From Cenococcum geophilum 1.58 (lineage: Eukaryota; Ascomycota; Dothideomycetes; Gloniales; Gloniaceae), in the NCBI GenBank assembly GCA_001692895.1, contig KV748254.1, positions 496,001-560,000 of the forward strand: a stretch of 64,000 nucleotides of DNA, written 5' to 3'. A model generated the notes under the pieces. That model saw nothing but the letters and a program-made list of their open reading frames with translations, searched no databases and had not been told where the DNA came from. The position numbers were made by a program, and so were the translations under genes. This document shows, one piece after another, positions 24,061-35,218 of this stretch (position 1 is its first letter; each line of letters opens with the position of its first letter).

Positions 24061-25402
24061 ATGCGTCGGCAAGGCCTCGCGTGGTGGCGTCCCCTCGTCA
24101 TAGCCTCGTGCCTGACTGTCGCGACATGCACCAATTGCTGTATATTCCCTTCTCCAACCTCCACCTTTAAGTATATGCAACTAAGGACCTCTGCAGACTA
24201 CCCCAACGGCGATCTCTCTCCATCGAACAACGACCAGCCATGCAGCACGCAGAAAGGCGCCTCCTGCTGCCCACTCAACTGGCAATGTCTCGACAATGGC
24301 CTTTGCTACTATCCTCCAGACAACTACTACGGGCGCTATGGCTGCACTGACCAATCATGGAAAAGCCCATACTGTCCCTCCGGGCTTTGCACAAATGGTT
24401 CGTCTTGTCACCCTCGATTGCGCCACCATTAAAGTTGCATGGAGCTCACAGCGAATCCGAGCAGGTCTCATAGCGGCCGGCGACGAAGCCATCGTCCAAT
24501 GCAGCAACAAGGACAACAAATGGTGCTGCGACGGCGACCGCATCCACGTGAAGTGCTGCTCGAACGACAGCCTCACCTACTTCGATCTGCCGGACGGCAA
24601 CGTCTTCGCGACCATCGGCAGCGGCTCGACCCCGACCACCGCACCGGTCGTGAACACCTTCGACTCGGACCCCTCCTCCACCGCCAAGTCTTCGGCCGCC
24701 AAATCCTCCGCAGCCCATTCCTCTGCCGCACCCCCCTCCGTAACCGTCGCCGCCTCCTCAACCGCCCAATCCACCTCCGCAGCCCACGACTCGACCTCCC
24801 TTCCTACCTCCGCCGCCGCCTACACAACCATCCGCACCTCCCTCACAACCGGCTCCAGCGGCGCCATCGCCACCGTCTACATAACCTCAGCCATCACCCC
24901 GACCGCCACCCCAACCCCCGGCCCGCACCCCTCGCACACCGACCTCATCGTCGGCTGCGCCGTCGGCATCCCCCTCGGACTCGGCCTGCTCGGCCTCCTC
25001 GCCTTCCTCCTCCGCCGCCGCCGCAACTCCCCGCCGTCCGACCCCAACGACCCCAACGACGCCGTCTACGCCGGGACCTTCAAAGCGCCGCACCGGGCAC
25101 AGGCGCAGCTACCGCCGGAGCTGGGCGGCGAGCCGATTGGGGCAGGGAGGCCGATTAGCGTGCTGAAGGGGCGGGCGGAGCTGGAGGGGACGCCGCGGAG
25201 TGTGGCGGCGTCGTCGTCGTCGTCGCCGCCGCCGGGGTATTCGCCTGGGATGATGGGTGCGGGAGTGTGGGGTGCGGAGAGGTATTCGGGAGGAGCGGCG
25301 GGGGCTGGGGCTGGGCAGGAGAGCACGCCTGGGGGGCGGTATATTTCGTATCGGCCGCCGATGGAGGGGGTGCAGGAGAGGGCGGAGTTGACGGGGGGTT
25401 AG
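24061..25402 (+). CDS. Secreted/membrane Ser-Thr-rich protein with Cys-rich head and single TM helix
   Basis: Predicted single-pass surface protein of 424 residues from exons 24061-24397 and 24465-25402; the 67-bp intron (GTTCGT to GAGCAG) restores the frame at CTNG-LIAAG. The start at 24061 gives a signal peptide (MRRQ, then LVIASCLTVATC). A Cys-rich ectodomain follows, with CSTQKGASCCPLNWQCL, GRYGCTDQSWKSPYCPSG and, after the splice, NKWCCDGDRIHVKCCSND. Then come a Ser/Thr/Ala-rich mucin-like stretch, a helix LIVGCAVGIPLGLGLLGLL with RRRR stop-transfer, and a Pro/Gly-rich cytosolic tail containing a Ser run coded by a GTC/TCG microsatellite near 25210. This is a common fungal architecture without assigned function, sometimes compared with wall-stress sensors; that role is inference. 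The second exon is very GC-rich, producing long spurious open frames. Confidence 0.75.
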
Positions 25403-25929
25403 GGGAGGGTTTGGGGGGGTTGGATGTGGGGATGGGTGAGGGATGTGGGGAATGGAGTATGAGGTATGGGGTATGGGAATGGGATATCGGGAATGGGAAA
25501 TGGGAAATGGATGATGGGATGACATGTAACGGACGAGGGAACAGGAAATAACTAGCATACCCGGTTTCATAGAGAGGCATGTAATTATAAAGCATCCGCA
25601 GCGACTAGGAACCTTTCAATTGAAGTCATAAGCACAATTCAAAGCTAGCGATATTCAATGCAAGCAGTTCCGCAGGGAAGCAAGTAATTCCAGTGCAATT
25701 CAGCATATTGATCCACTGAAGCAAAACATCTCACGCACGCACGCACGCACGCTAACAAGTCTCATTTCATTTCATTCGTGTCATTTCATTGCATCGTCTC
25801 AGAGATAACGTACCTACTGCTACGAAGGTATGCCAATGCCAAACACTATGCCTGGCGAGCGCGTCTTCCGACGGCCCATCTCAGATGCCCCAATGCCCAT
25901 GCTATCCCAGACCAAGTCAAAGAAGCCGT
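25403..25929. other. Convergent 3' intergenic region with ACGC microsatellite
   Basis: Lies between two convergent genes. Contains a GGGAATGGGAAATGG-type simple repeat near 25475-25515 and an (ACGC)n run at about 25734-25752. Confidence 0.6.
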
Positions 25930-26516
25930 TCAGTGCGGTACAGTTGGCCCGTTCATGATGTTACGGTTACCTTGGCGCTCGGATGACTGGCGTGATATCA
26001 TGTTAGCCAGGTCTCTAGTAGCAGGAGACGAGGGTGTTGGGAATGGAAGGGGTAAGAAAGCCCAAATGGGGCGAAAGAAAGAGTGTGTGTACCTCTGTCT
26101 CTTGCATTGAGCCCTTCTCCAGAATCTGCTTCACGACGTCTTCCTCATTGCGCGTGCCGAACTCGTTCTCGAGAATGCTGTTCGAGGCGCCGTCGAGGAT
26201 GCCCTGGCTGCCTTGCCTGTTCACACCAGCACATTAGCATCGAACCCCCTCCCCATTTCACTGTAATAAATCTTGCAAAATTCGCTGTATCCGTAGAATA
26301 ATGTGTATCGAGCTAATTGCAGATGACGAGAGAGAATTGGGGAATAACCTACTTGTGCGTGACGAAGATCTTCCACCCGTTCACGACCTGCGCCAGCGGC
26401 ACCGACTTATCGTTCTTCCAGCCCTGCACCGCCCGTACGCTGTCGACGAAGATCACGAAGTCGTCTTGGGCGCCCTTGTAGTGCACCTTGGTCTGCGTGT
26501 CGTTTCCGCGAGTCAT
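25930..26516 (-). CDS. RTC3: SBDS-fold small protein, RTC3 (YHR087W)-like
   Basis: Small protein of 114 residues made from three exons on the minus strand: 26516-26353, 26216-26093 and 25986-25930. The introns (136 and 106 bp) have GTAGGT/ACAG and GTACAC/CCAG ends and keep the frame throughout. It begins with MTRGNDTQTKVHYKGAQDDF, followed by VIFVDSV and a core with HKQGSQGILDGASNSILENE and EEDVVKQILEKG, matching the SBDS N-terminal-domain fold of yeast Rtc3 rather than the full three-domain Sdo1. The tail ERQGNRNIMNG is also family-like. Yeast Rtc3 is stress-induced and implicated in RNA metabolism; a similar role here is inference from family. Confidence 0.82.
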
Positions 26517-27121
26517 GATGGATGTAGTTGTTTGTAGTTGATTGAATGGTTGAGTGGAGGTTTATTTAAGGGATGTTGGGAATTGGAAGTAATGTTCAGC
26601 CCAAGAGTAATTGTGAAGTTGAAAGTGGAGTGGTATCGTGTGACCGGGTGTTGAGAGTGGAGTGCTTTTGTAGCTTGCTTGCCCTCACCTATGACGTATT
26701 CCAAGCGAAGCACCCTGGCCGCGAGAAACTTTAGACCACAGCTCCAGCCCCCCCACACGAGCCTCATGCCTATTTTGCATAGCAGCCCGAAACCAATTTA
26801 TGAAGCAGTCTGTGCTCTTCCAGTGCAATAAAATGACGCTGTTATTCAAGCCTTGAAACAAAAACACTGCTGCTTACTACAAGTATGACGCCAGCCAAGC
26901 AAATCCCAAGGCCACGAAAGCCACGAAAAGCAAAGCGCGGTTGCGGCAGTACCTTGCAGCTGATCTGCATCATCCTTCCAATCCGCAAGCCAACAAGCAC
27001 GCAAACGCCAGGTGTCCTAATCCTGAGTATAGAAGCTAAGAGATAGCGGAAGAAGCAATTGCTTCCAAGACAACAAAGAAGACATTGGAGATTACTCAGT
27101 CAATCCAAGATTCAAACTCCC
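26517..27121. other. Intergenic region, RTC3 promoter and RhoGEF 3' end
   Basis: Contains the upstream region of the RTC3-like gene and the downstream region of the RhoGEF gene, both on the minus strand. No further feature is recognised. Confidence 0.5.
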
Positions 27122-30100
27122 TCACATCCAGAATCGGAAAAGCCTATTCTTCGTCTTTGGTGCAGAGGCATTATTAGGAGGCGCTTGAGAAGGCTGCGCT
27201 GCCTGGCTTGGTTTCATTTGCTTATCCTTTTCAAACAGTTTTTCCCTTGCTACCGTGGGAAGGTGGATGACAGTAGTATCCGAGCCATTCGAGGCCTCTC
27301 TAGCCCTTTGTAGCTGCGCTGGTTCACGTGGCTGCGGACGAATGTATACTGTGGAGAGACGTCGTGATCTCACCGATCGTTCACTTGATCTTTCATTCAA
27401 TCCAGCCCGATTACCAAGTCTTCTGTGGCGATCGCTCGGTCTGTCCTGTAGCTCAAAGTCCGTGGGCAGGAATGCTGCTGGAGAGTTATGGAAATCAACG
27501 ACGGTGAGGCAAGGATGCCTGTCGGCATGTGTGGCGTGGTTTTTGCTGCCCTGTTGAGAGCTTCTGCCAGCTGTCCTGAACGACTCCTCCGAGCGATTGT
27601 GTCCTAAGCTCGAGTGGCTAGGAGAGCGCTTGGAGAGGTTGCTAGCGATACTGGCCATGCTGAGCTTCCGCATAACGGAGTTGGCTGAGGCACGAATTGG
27701 GTTCTCCGCTCGTCGAGGTGCTATGCCTGGAAAAGGTAGAATGTCCTTGGTCCACACCTCCGAAAGTGCTGTCTCTAGTCGGATTCTCTCCGCTCTTCGG
27801 GGAGCCAAAGTAGGAATGTGATTGGTAGAGAGGTGTGATTGAGAGGGGGTAACTGGGGGGGATATAGTGGACTGGCCAGCTTCTGGAATCTTCTGGGCTT
27901 GTGTGTTCTTGATGATGACCTGGTGGAGACTCGCCTTAGGGCCCATGGTGGCAGAACGATGAACTGACATCTTTCGGACAAGGATCTCAGGCTGTCCAAA
28001 AATAGGGCCGGTCGACTTCAAGTCCAATGACAGAAATGAGAACATGTCTTGAACTACGGAACGACCTTCTGTCAGATCGTGAGTCTCCACGGCGATACGA
28101 TCACGTAAGTGTTTTGTCCATTGTTCTTCCTCTGTTGTGGAACAGGCGCTTAATATGATTTCGAACAGTCGATGACCCGATTCGAAGACGAGTTTCCACG
28201 TGTGTTGAGCGGTATAGCATTGAAGTCCTGGATTTTGTCAATCGCTTGAAAGAGAGGTAGAATTTTGTGTACGTGCCTCTACCGTTATCGGGTTCTTCAA
28301 CTGTTCCGTTTGCGAGGGCAATAACTGCAACTACATTATAAGGTGTGAAGGCTCTATTCATCGTTGCGAGTACTAAACATGACTTGTAGAGTACGCAGAT
28401 CATGTACTGCCCTTTGACTCGATCGTTAGACTGATACGCTACGTGAAGAACTCCACATAGAAGAACGTGACCGAGAATGCGGAACACGACTGCTGGGGAG
28501 ATGGTCTAGACAACTCTTGTTAGTGTATCATCTGCGGTTTTTGAAGTAAAAAAAATGCCTTTTCTTGAAAGACTAAACGATCTTGTAAGAGCCAAGTAGT
28601 TTCAATTAGGCGTCTCCGTTTTGGATCATCTTTCGCTTTGTTGACTTCTCGAATAGCCTCTTGTAAGCGAAAGAGAGCTTTCTCAAGTTCTGCATGCGAT
28701 TCAGGATCATCGTAGACAGGTGTCTGTCGACAGAGATCTTCAAAGAGAAGCGGATATTTACAGACCCGCTGAATTGGCTAATTCGATAGGAAACGTCAAT
28801 AACTAAAGTGGAAAACTGTCGTGACCCAGCCTTACCTTAATAAGAAGGTCTGAAAAAGTTAGCGCCTTCCTACTACTAGCTTCGCGATTATTCTCAGATG
28901 CTAGTGATTTTGACAATGCCTCAATTCCTCTTTCATAAGCCTGCCAAGTTGGCATGCTTTTATACGTCGAGGTTAAATCTTGAGACATAGTTGTCCAATG
29001 GGCTCCGTACTCTTCATATGCAAAGAACCGCTTCACCTAAGTATGAGCCGTTAGTATAGAATGAGCCCATACAATCCATCTTATCGTGCTTACATATTTA
29101 TTGAAGATCTTAGCAACATTGCCAGCAGTCTTCGTATCGGCTACCAAGCCTATTGGTCGATGATCTGTTGGCCTTCCAATTTCGAGAGAATGCCGTGACT
29201 TGCGACTCGTTTTAGCTTCAAGCAGTCTCCCTGGTATGATATCGGCGCTATGGAAGCGGGTGTGCTTGGCTTTTGTTATAGGGTAGGATTCTTGGCCGGC
29301 ACTCTGCGTGTATTCCGCACGTGGAACAGTTTTGTGTAGTTCACCTAGAAGATCCTCGTGTAGTTGCAAAATTTGAGTGACGTTTTGCTGGATTGCAGCT
29401 CGGGTTTGCGAAGATAATGAAAGCACGGATGGTAACAACATAAAGTAGTCCTATGAAAAACTCGTCAGCTTGATCTCAAAGAACCCTAATCAAAGCCCAT
29501 ACGTTGACTAAAACTTTCATATCTCCGATGTAGCTCTCTTCTGATGCAATTAGTTCTTCAAGAACCTTTCGACGTTGGACTGATCGTAGCCAAGCTCCCT
29601 CATCAATAATAGGACCAAGAGATCCTGCATTACTCTCCATTGATACTCTCGCATCAGAAATGCCGTTACTCCTGTTCTCGACCCTCAATTTGCTTGGCCA
29701 GCCTCGGTGAGATCGTGGGGCTATACTGACACTCGCGAGAGTAATAGAAGTAGATTTCATGGCTCTCACGAATCCCAAGGATGAAGACATTGATCCCGAC
29801 ATCCTACGCGTTGATTCAGATGCATTCAGGAGCGGAGATAACTTCGTTGTTGCTTCGCTATCCAGCTCATCTAGAGACCATCTTTCCATGAGAAAAGCCT
29901 GAGCTCTCTGTCGTTGTGCGTGACGCCTTCGTAAGGTGCTCATCCACCTCTTGAAAGAAGGTTGGCTGCTTATATTTACTGCTTCGACAGCAAGCTGCTC
30001 ATTTCTGTCACCCTCTCCTACACCGTCTGAAGATACATCTTCAGATAGGGGAACCTCAACTGCATCTTCAAACGCATCGAATTCATCCGGTTTTACGCCT

Positions 30101-30573
30101 GTACCCTGAGTACCCTGATCAGCCCCATTCGGCGATGTCGAATTGCTTCCGAGTCCGCCGAGGTTGTCAACTCCAGTGCTTTGTAATTCTTCCAGGTCCC
30201 CCAAATCTAGGATTGACGGTTTCCGAGAGCCCACAGATGAGGGAGTCGGAATGCCTTTCCTGCAACAAGCTTTGTGTGGAATGTGGCAAGACAGTTGTGG
30301 TATATCAGCCGCTACCTCTAGCCCATGGACAAGATCAAGCAATGATCGGGATGTAGGACCCGGCGGGGTATTCTCATTTCCTTTGAGGCAGGAGCCAGCT
30401 TGGATTGAACTCGATGAGTTCAAAGAAGTGGCGGATATATTACGAGGGGCTAAGCGCCGAATCGTGCCAGTAAAAGGATCATCTGTCAACGGGGAACAGG
30501 ACCGTAGGTAAGGAGTTTCGCTGAAGGAGCGCTTCAGAGGACTCTGCGGTCGAAGGGACAGAACGTAAGCCAT
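27122..30573 (-). CDS. Rho guanine-nucleotide exchange factor (DH-PH)
   Basis: Large protein of about 1,050 residues that should activate a Rho-family GTPase. Exons on the minus strand: 30573-29503, 29450-29094, 29036-28836, 28777 to about 28559, about 28492-28277 and 28227-27122. The ATG at 30573 (MAYVLSLRPQ) is the first in frame. A Ser-rich N-terminus of about 330 residues leads into the DH domain: RRKVLEELIASEESYIGDMK, then LPSVLSLSSQTRAAIQQN, KALTFSDLLIK and PIQRVCKYPLLFEDL. The PH-like region has ILGHVLLCGVLHVAYQ, then after the splice LQCYTAQHTWKLVFESG and LFEIILSACSTTEE. The C-terminal 340 residues are Ser/Arg-rich and end in FRFWM. Intron 5 reads in frame only with a GC donor (GCACGT). 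The exon 4/5 junction could not be resolved: no GT donor gives the right phase without losing a conserved segment. Confidence 0.85.
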
Positions 30574-31321
30574 TACGAAGAGGGACAACCACCTAAGTCA
30601 TTGATGAAGCGTGGTGTTGTGCTGAAAGGGAGATAAATAGTTATCGAAGAGGACACAATTATAGAGAAGCAGGATGAACACAGCAACAGCACGTATTTAT
30701 TGAAAATGTGAATGTTTTCCACGGAGTAGCTCTGGAAAATATGTAGAAGGAAGAAGCGACCTGTGTGGAAAGGGGAAATAAGCTCTGCACCAACGCGGCT
30801 GCGGAGGAAGTTGCGAAACGCATTCAACCTCGAGGAAAGGACAATTGTTCATGAAAGCGGAAGCTGGAAATGAAGCTGTCAATACTACCAGTCCTGGTTC
30901 TCACGGAAAGGGCTTGTACTTAATCATACACAAGGTGAGTGAGAAATCTACTTGTAAAGAACCGGCGGTTGCAAAGGGTGTCCATGGTGAGCTCAAAAAG
31001 GGGAGAAGATTACATATCCGAAGATGTAAGTATCGGCTAAGCTGTTATATTAGTCTGCCTGTTTGTATGTCCTATGTGGAAAGTTGTTTCAATTACAGGA
31101 AGGCAATTTGCTCCATTGGCCATCAAGAAATGATGTGGGTAGAGCTCGAGGTAGAGCTCTTTGAGTGGAGATGTGACAAGAACGCGACGGGCCGGGTGAA
31201 GTTCGGAGAATTGCCCCGCCGCGTCAAATGGCATTCATACTTGAGTGATCTCACAGTTTACGACTCACCCTCTAGCTTCATTCTGTATTTAATTCCTTGG
31301 ATTTATCTTCAACCGATACTC
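30574..31321. promoter_or_regulatory. Divergent promoter region, RhoGEF / NAS2
   Basis: The two flanking genes start on opposite strands about 750 bp apart. No specific factor site was identified. An open frame entering from 30845 joins the NAS2 frame but lacks a family match and is regarded as untranslated leader. Confidence 0.5.
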
Positions 31322-32284
31322 ATGGGATTAAGGATGGACGACCTGCATGCACCAACAGTCACTTCAGGGCCAACGTCTACTGCATACTCAAATGGTGTTC
31401 CAAAAGAGCGGCTGTCCCTCATGGAGCTTATAGCTGAGAAGGAGCGGGTAGAGGCCGAGTTATCTGCTTTGGGTTCTGTTCTTGATTCTGTGAGTATGCC
31501 TCAAATCAACGTCGAGTTGCCATACTAATGGAGTTTATCTACATAGCACGGCGTCAACATGAATACTAGCTTGACAACATTCGACGGATTTCCTAGAAGC
31601 GACATCGATGTTGCCCAAAGTACGAGAACCGCCTTTATTAAACTAACCCACAATCTGACAAATATCGGCAGTTCGTACTACAAGAGCGCGGATAATACGG
31701 CTGCGGAATGACTATAAGGATCTGATGGCACGTATCGAGGTCGGCCTTCATGCCCACCATGCTGCACTAGCAGAGGCTGCACAAAATAATACTCCCGCAC
31801 CAGCTGCAGCATCGGGCAGCTCCACAGCCGTGGTGGAAGCGCCATTCGCAAAGGTTAACAGCGTCGTGCCTGGGAGCCCAGCAGAGTCTGCAGGCCTTCA
31901 GGCGGGAGACAGCATAGTGAAATTTGGCACCGTGGACTGGACAAATCATGAGAAACTGAGTAAGGTGGCGGAGATTGTTTCACAAAATGAAGGGGTAAGT
32001 CTTCCCCTAAACTTAATCGCTTGGATAGTTCCAGCATACCAGAGCACCGACGTCAAAGCCATGGAGAGAAAACCTGGCAATCCTTCGAATGAGCCCTTAT
32101 GCCGTAGGGTTCGTAGAACATGGTGCTGAATGCTTGCTAATCAAACCATTAGCTCCCGGTAATTGTAAAAGCGCTTAGAGCCAGCTCCTTGGGCGGTCGC
32201 CCGGAACAAGTGCAAATGCAATTGACGCCACGACGCAATTGGGGTGGTAGAGGCTTATTGGGATGCCATTTGCTGCCAATATAG
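31322..32284 (+). CDS. NAS2: 26S proteasome assembly chaperone Nas2/PSMD9 (p27)
   Basis: Proteasome base-assembly chaperone of 231 residues from four exons: 31322-31489, 31547-31619, 31672-31994 and 32153-32284. All junctions keep frame; the introns of 57, 52 and 158 bp have canonical ends. The N-terminal helical domain shows LSLMELIAEKERVEAELSAL and, after splicing, HGVNMNTSLTTFDGFPRSDI and IRTTRARIIRLRNDYKDLM. The PDZ domain reads AKVNSVVPGSPAESAGLQAG then DSIVKFGTVDW, and ends with QLTPRRNWGGRGLLGCH. Length agrees with yeast Nas2 (about 220). In yeast it binds the Rpt5 tail during base assembly. A start at 31334 (MDDLHAP) is the alternative. Gene looks intact. Confidence 0.92.
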
Positions 32285-32766
32285 CATGTGGATGGCTTTG
32301 TAGTGATAAGTCTTCTGTTTGCTTCATAGCATGCATAGGATGGAGCAATTTTTGGTGAATGATGGCATGATATCCCGGCGTTCATAGTGATTCTCAACAA
32401 TAAAACAAACAGGCAGCAAATGGATGACTATAAAATTTGTCTTCAGCAAATGGTTGCCTCTGCCTATTTCGCAGCCTAAAGATTTCGCAATCACGTGATG
32501 CAGCTTACTTGATGCGGTGAACTCAGTCATGGCGCTGTTCGGGCAACAGCTCATAACAAAATCGACAACCCATCTTTTTACCCCACGACATCGAAACACT
32601 TTCACTGCGTTTCTTTGCAACAATCTCTGCATAAAAGGTGTGACACCTGTGCTAGGGAGCACCATCCTCTCTCTATCTCGCTATTTAAACACTAACCATT
32701 AGGCTACAGTCACCTTTGTCGCAAATAACCACTTGACGTCCTATCACCCCGCTACAGATCGCGACC
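32285..32766. promoter_or_regulatory. Upstream region of the Ran gene
   Basis: About 480 bp between two same-strand genes. A CACGTGAT site lies near 32494. Otherwise no recognised element. Confidence 0.45.
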
Positions 32767-33727
32767 ATGGCTGAAGTTGGCGGTGCTGCGCAAGCCCCTC
32801 CCACCTTTAAACTTGTGCTGGTTGGCGATGGTGGTACTGGAAAGGTAAGGTGTTTTTTTCTGCGGTATCCAGCCTGCCAACCTCTTTTCAGCCTCTAGGC
32901 TTGAGGCAAACAGCATTTCGTCAACGCCCCGCTAACAAGAGGCACGCCTGGCTAACAATTTCAAAAAAAAACAGACAACCTTCGTGAAGCGCCACATTAC
33001 CGGCGAATTCGAGAAGAAGTACATTGCAACCTTGGGTGTAGAGGTTCACCCGCTTGGCTTCACTACCGTACGGAAAATCCCACCTGAGATATTGACACAA
33101 TTAGCCCGGATAATACTGACGGAATTAGAACTTGGGCGCCATCCAATTTGATGTCTGGGATACTGCAGGTCAAGAGAAGTTCGGTGGTCTGCGTGATGGA
33201 TACTATATCAACGGCCAGTGCGGTATCATCATGTTCGATGTTACCTCGCGTATCACGTATAAGAATGTTCCCAACTGGCACCGTATGTTGCTATCTATTT
33301 CTCCGTGCTCCTCTATTATCTTGCTAATTTTGCTTTAGGTGATCTTGTCCGTGTCTGCGAGAACATTCCTATCGTCCTGTGCGGTAACAAGGTCGACGTG
33401 AAGGAGCGCAAAGTTAAAGCGAAGACCATCACCTTCCACCGCAAGAAGAATCTTCAATACTACGATATCTCCGCCAAGTCTAACTACAACTTCGAGAAGC
33501 CCTTCCTGTGGCTTGCTCGAAAGCTTGTAGGAAACCAGACTCTAGTATGTCAAAATTAGTAAAATGCTGTAATATAAAAGCTAACAAATACGCAGGAATT
33601 CGTTGCCGCCCCCGCTCTTGCACCACCAGAGGTCCAGGTCGACCAAGCCGTTCTCGAACAATACCAGAAGGAGATGCAGGATGCGGCCCAACTGCCTCTG
33701 CCTGATGAGGAGGATGCAGACTTGTAG
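32767..33727 (+). CDS. GSP1: Ran GTPase (Gsp1-type), nuclear transport
   Basis: Small GTPase of 220 residues that drives nuclear import/export and spindle processes. Exons: 32767-32844, 32975-33067, 33129-33282, 33339-33544 and 33596-33727, all frame-consistent. Motifs: P-loop GDGGTGKTT across the first intron (residues 20-28), switch I ending [22 protein letters not shown] (68-77) with catalytic Gln72, NKVD guanine specificity, and [12 protein letters not shown]. It ends in the acidic Ran tail [11 protein letters not shown] instead of a prenylation CAAX, which separates it from Rab and Rho. The gene is highly conserved and looks functional. Upstream of its start the sequence is CGACCATGGC, a good initiation context. 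Confidence 0.96.
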
Positions 33728-35218
33728 ATAAGGTCTTTGCGAAGCTCTTCAGTTGGCGGCTGAGGGGTAATGGAGAATGCAGATATGAACTAGGAGTTTG
33801 CATCCGGGAGGAACTAGGGTCATGAATCAGGGCGGTGGGAGGAATAGAGAACGGCGACAGAGAGTCTCTACTTCTCCGGTATTTGGCTTTATGATTTGCA
33901 AGCGTCTCTATCTAGACAGTTTCATATGACCAATTCATTCCCTTCTGGAGTGCTTTATTCGACCAAAATTGAATAATCAGCTGCAGGCTCGAATTAATGG
34001 AGTTTGTACTGCATTGCTCTCGGACGGATCGGGGTAGAAATGCTATGAAAAGTTATTTATGTACTTAAAAAATGCCGTCAAAGCTTCTAGCCTTGTCTAG
34101 ATTCAAGGAAATTACCTTGCTAAACTTTATCACGTGTTATTATGCCCTAGCTCTATGATGACATATGATTGGAAGGGCAGTCAGAACTTTGTCTTAGTGT
34201 CTGATTGTACTCATGTCGCTCGAGTTACCCCATTAAAATCTATTACAACTCTACCACTATTGAAGATATCTAAATAAAATTTATATAAAAACTTATAAAG
34301 ACATTATTTATAGAAATGTAATATTAAAATTAAATTAAATAAATAAATAACTTTAATTTAAAATTAATTTTATGACTTTTTATAGCTATTTTGTAAGAGT
34401 ACATGATAGATTCGCGAGCACAATCCGTCTTTTTGGCCATGCGGCGACGTGGAGTGGGACACGTTTACATATTTATATATTTAAAATTTACAATTATATA
34501 AATTTTTATTATAATATTTTAAATAGGGGTAGATATAGTAAGTTAAAGTTAGTAGTGCTTTATTAAATAACTCGTGTAGGTGGCTGACTCGTATGGGTGG
34601 CTAATACGTTAACTAAATAGAACTTATTATACACTCTAGGGTAAGTAAAACGCGACTCTTGATTAAATTAAGGTCTTTTTAAAACTTATATGGCTGCTAC
34701 AGTCGTGTTATTAAGGCTTTACTAAACGGATTCATCAGTCTGGCTTACCCCCTTCGGGATTCCGAGCAATCCTATCGATGACAGAAGAGTTTTCGCCCAA
34801 CTGCACAATTAGTTGTAATGCGAGCGGCATAACTAGGCTTCTTGGGCTCTCATTCATGGCAGTGGAGCAACCTGCCAATGCATTACACAATGGGAATGAA
34901 TAAAAGGTCGATCAACCTAATGGCAGAGGTGAATAGTGATGATATTAACCAATTTCTATCTTTGAGGAGCTTCCATAACAGATGTCACTTGGTTCGAAAG
35001 AAGCCACTTTGTATAATATACTCTTCTCAAATTATACGCCATAACGCGATTGAATAAGGAGAATATGGGTATCATCTAGTAGGAATAACTCCAGCTTACA
35101 ACCTCAAACACAAGCCCTAACAAAGTAAACGCTAAACACTTTAGACTCCCCTGCACTCCCTTATACTCTCCTGCACTCCCTTATACTCCCCTATACTCCA
35201 CCCAAACCTCCCACAACC
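33728..35218. other. Intergenic region with AT-rich island and short tandem repeats
   Basis: 34255-34640 is very AT-rich, possibly a degraded repeat, though no terminal repeats were found. 35145-35205 has an 18-mer tandem of the type CTCCTGCACTCCCTTATA directly downstream of the YedE stop codon. Open frames at 34372-34566 and 34842-35057 match nothing. Confidence 0.5.

Noticed and set aside
24439-25158. Long + strand frame, Arg/His/Pro-rich, 239 codons
   Set aside because: It is the out-of-phase shadow of the GC-rich Ser/Thr-rich membrane protein gene; the true frame has Cys patterning and a TM helix.
30845-31321. N-terminal extension of the NAS2 frame
   Set aside because: The upstream codons do not resemble Nas2 and the protein of normal length begins at 31322.
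34255-34640. AT-rich island as a further MITE
   Set aside because: No terminal inverted repeat or target duplication could be found around it.
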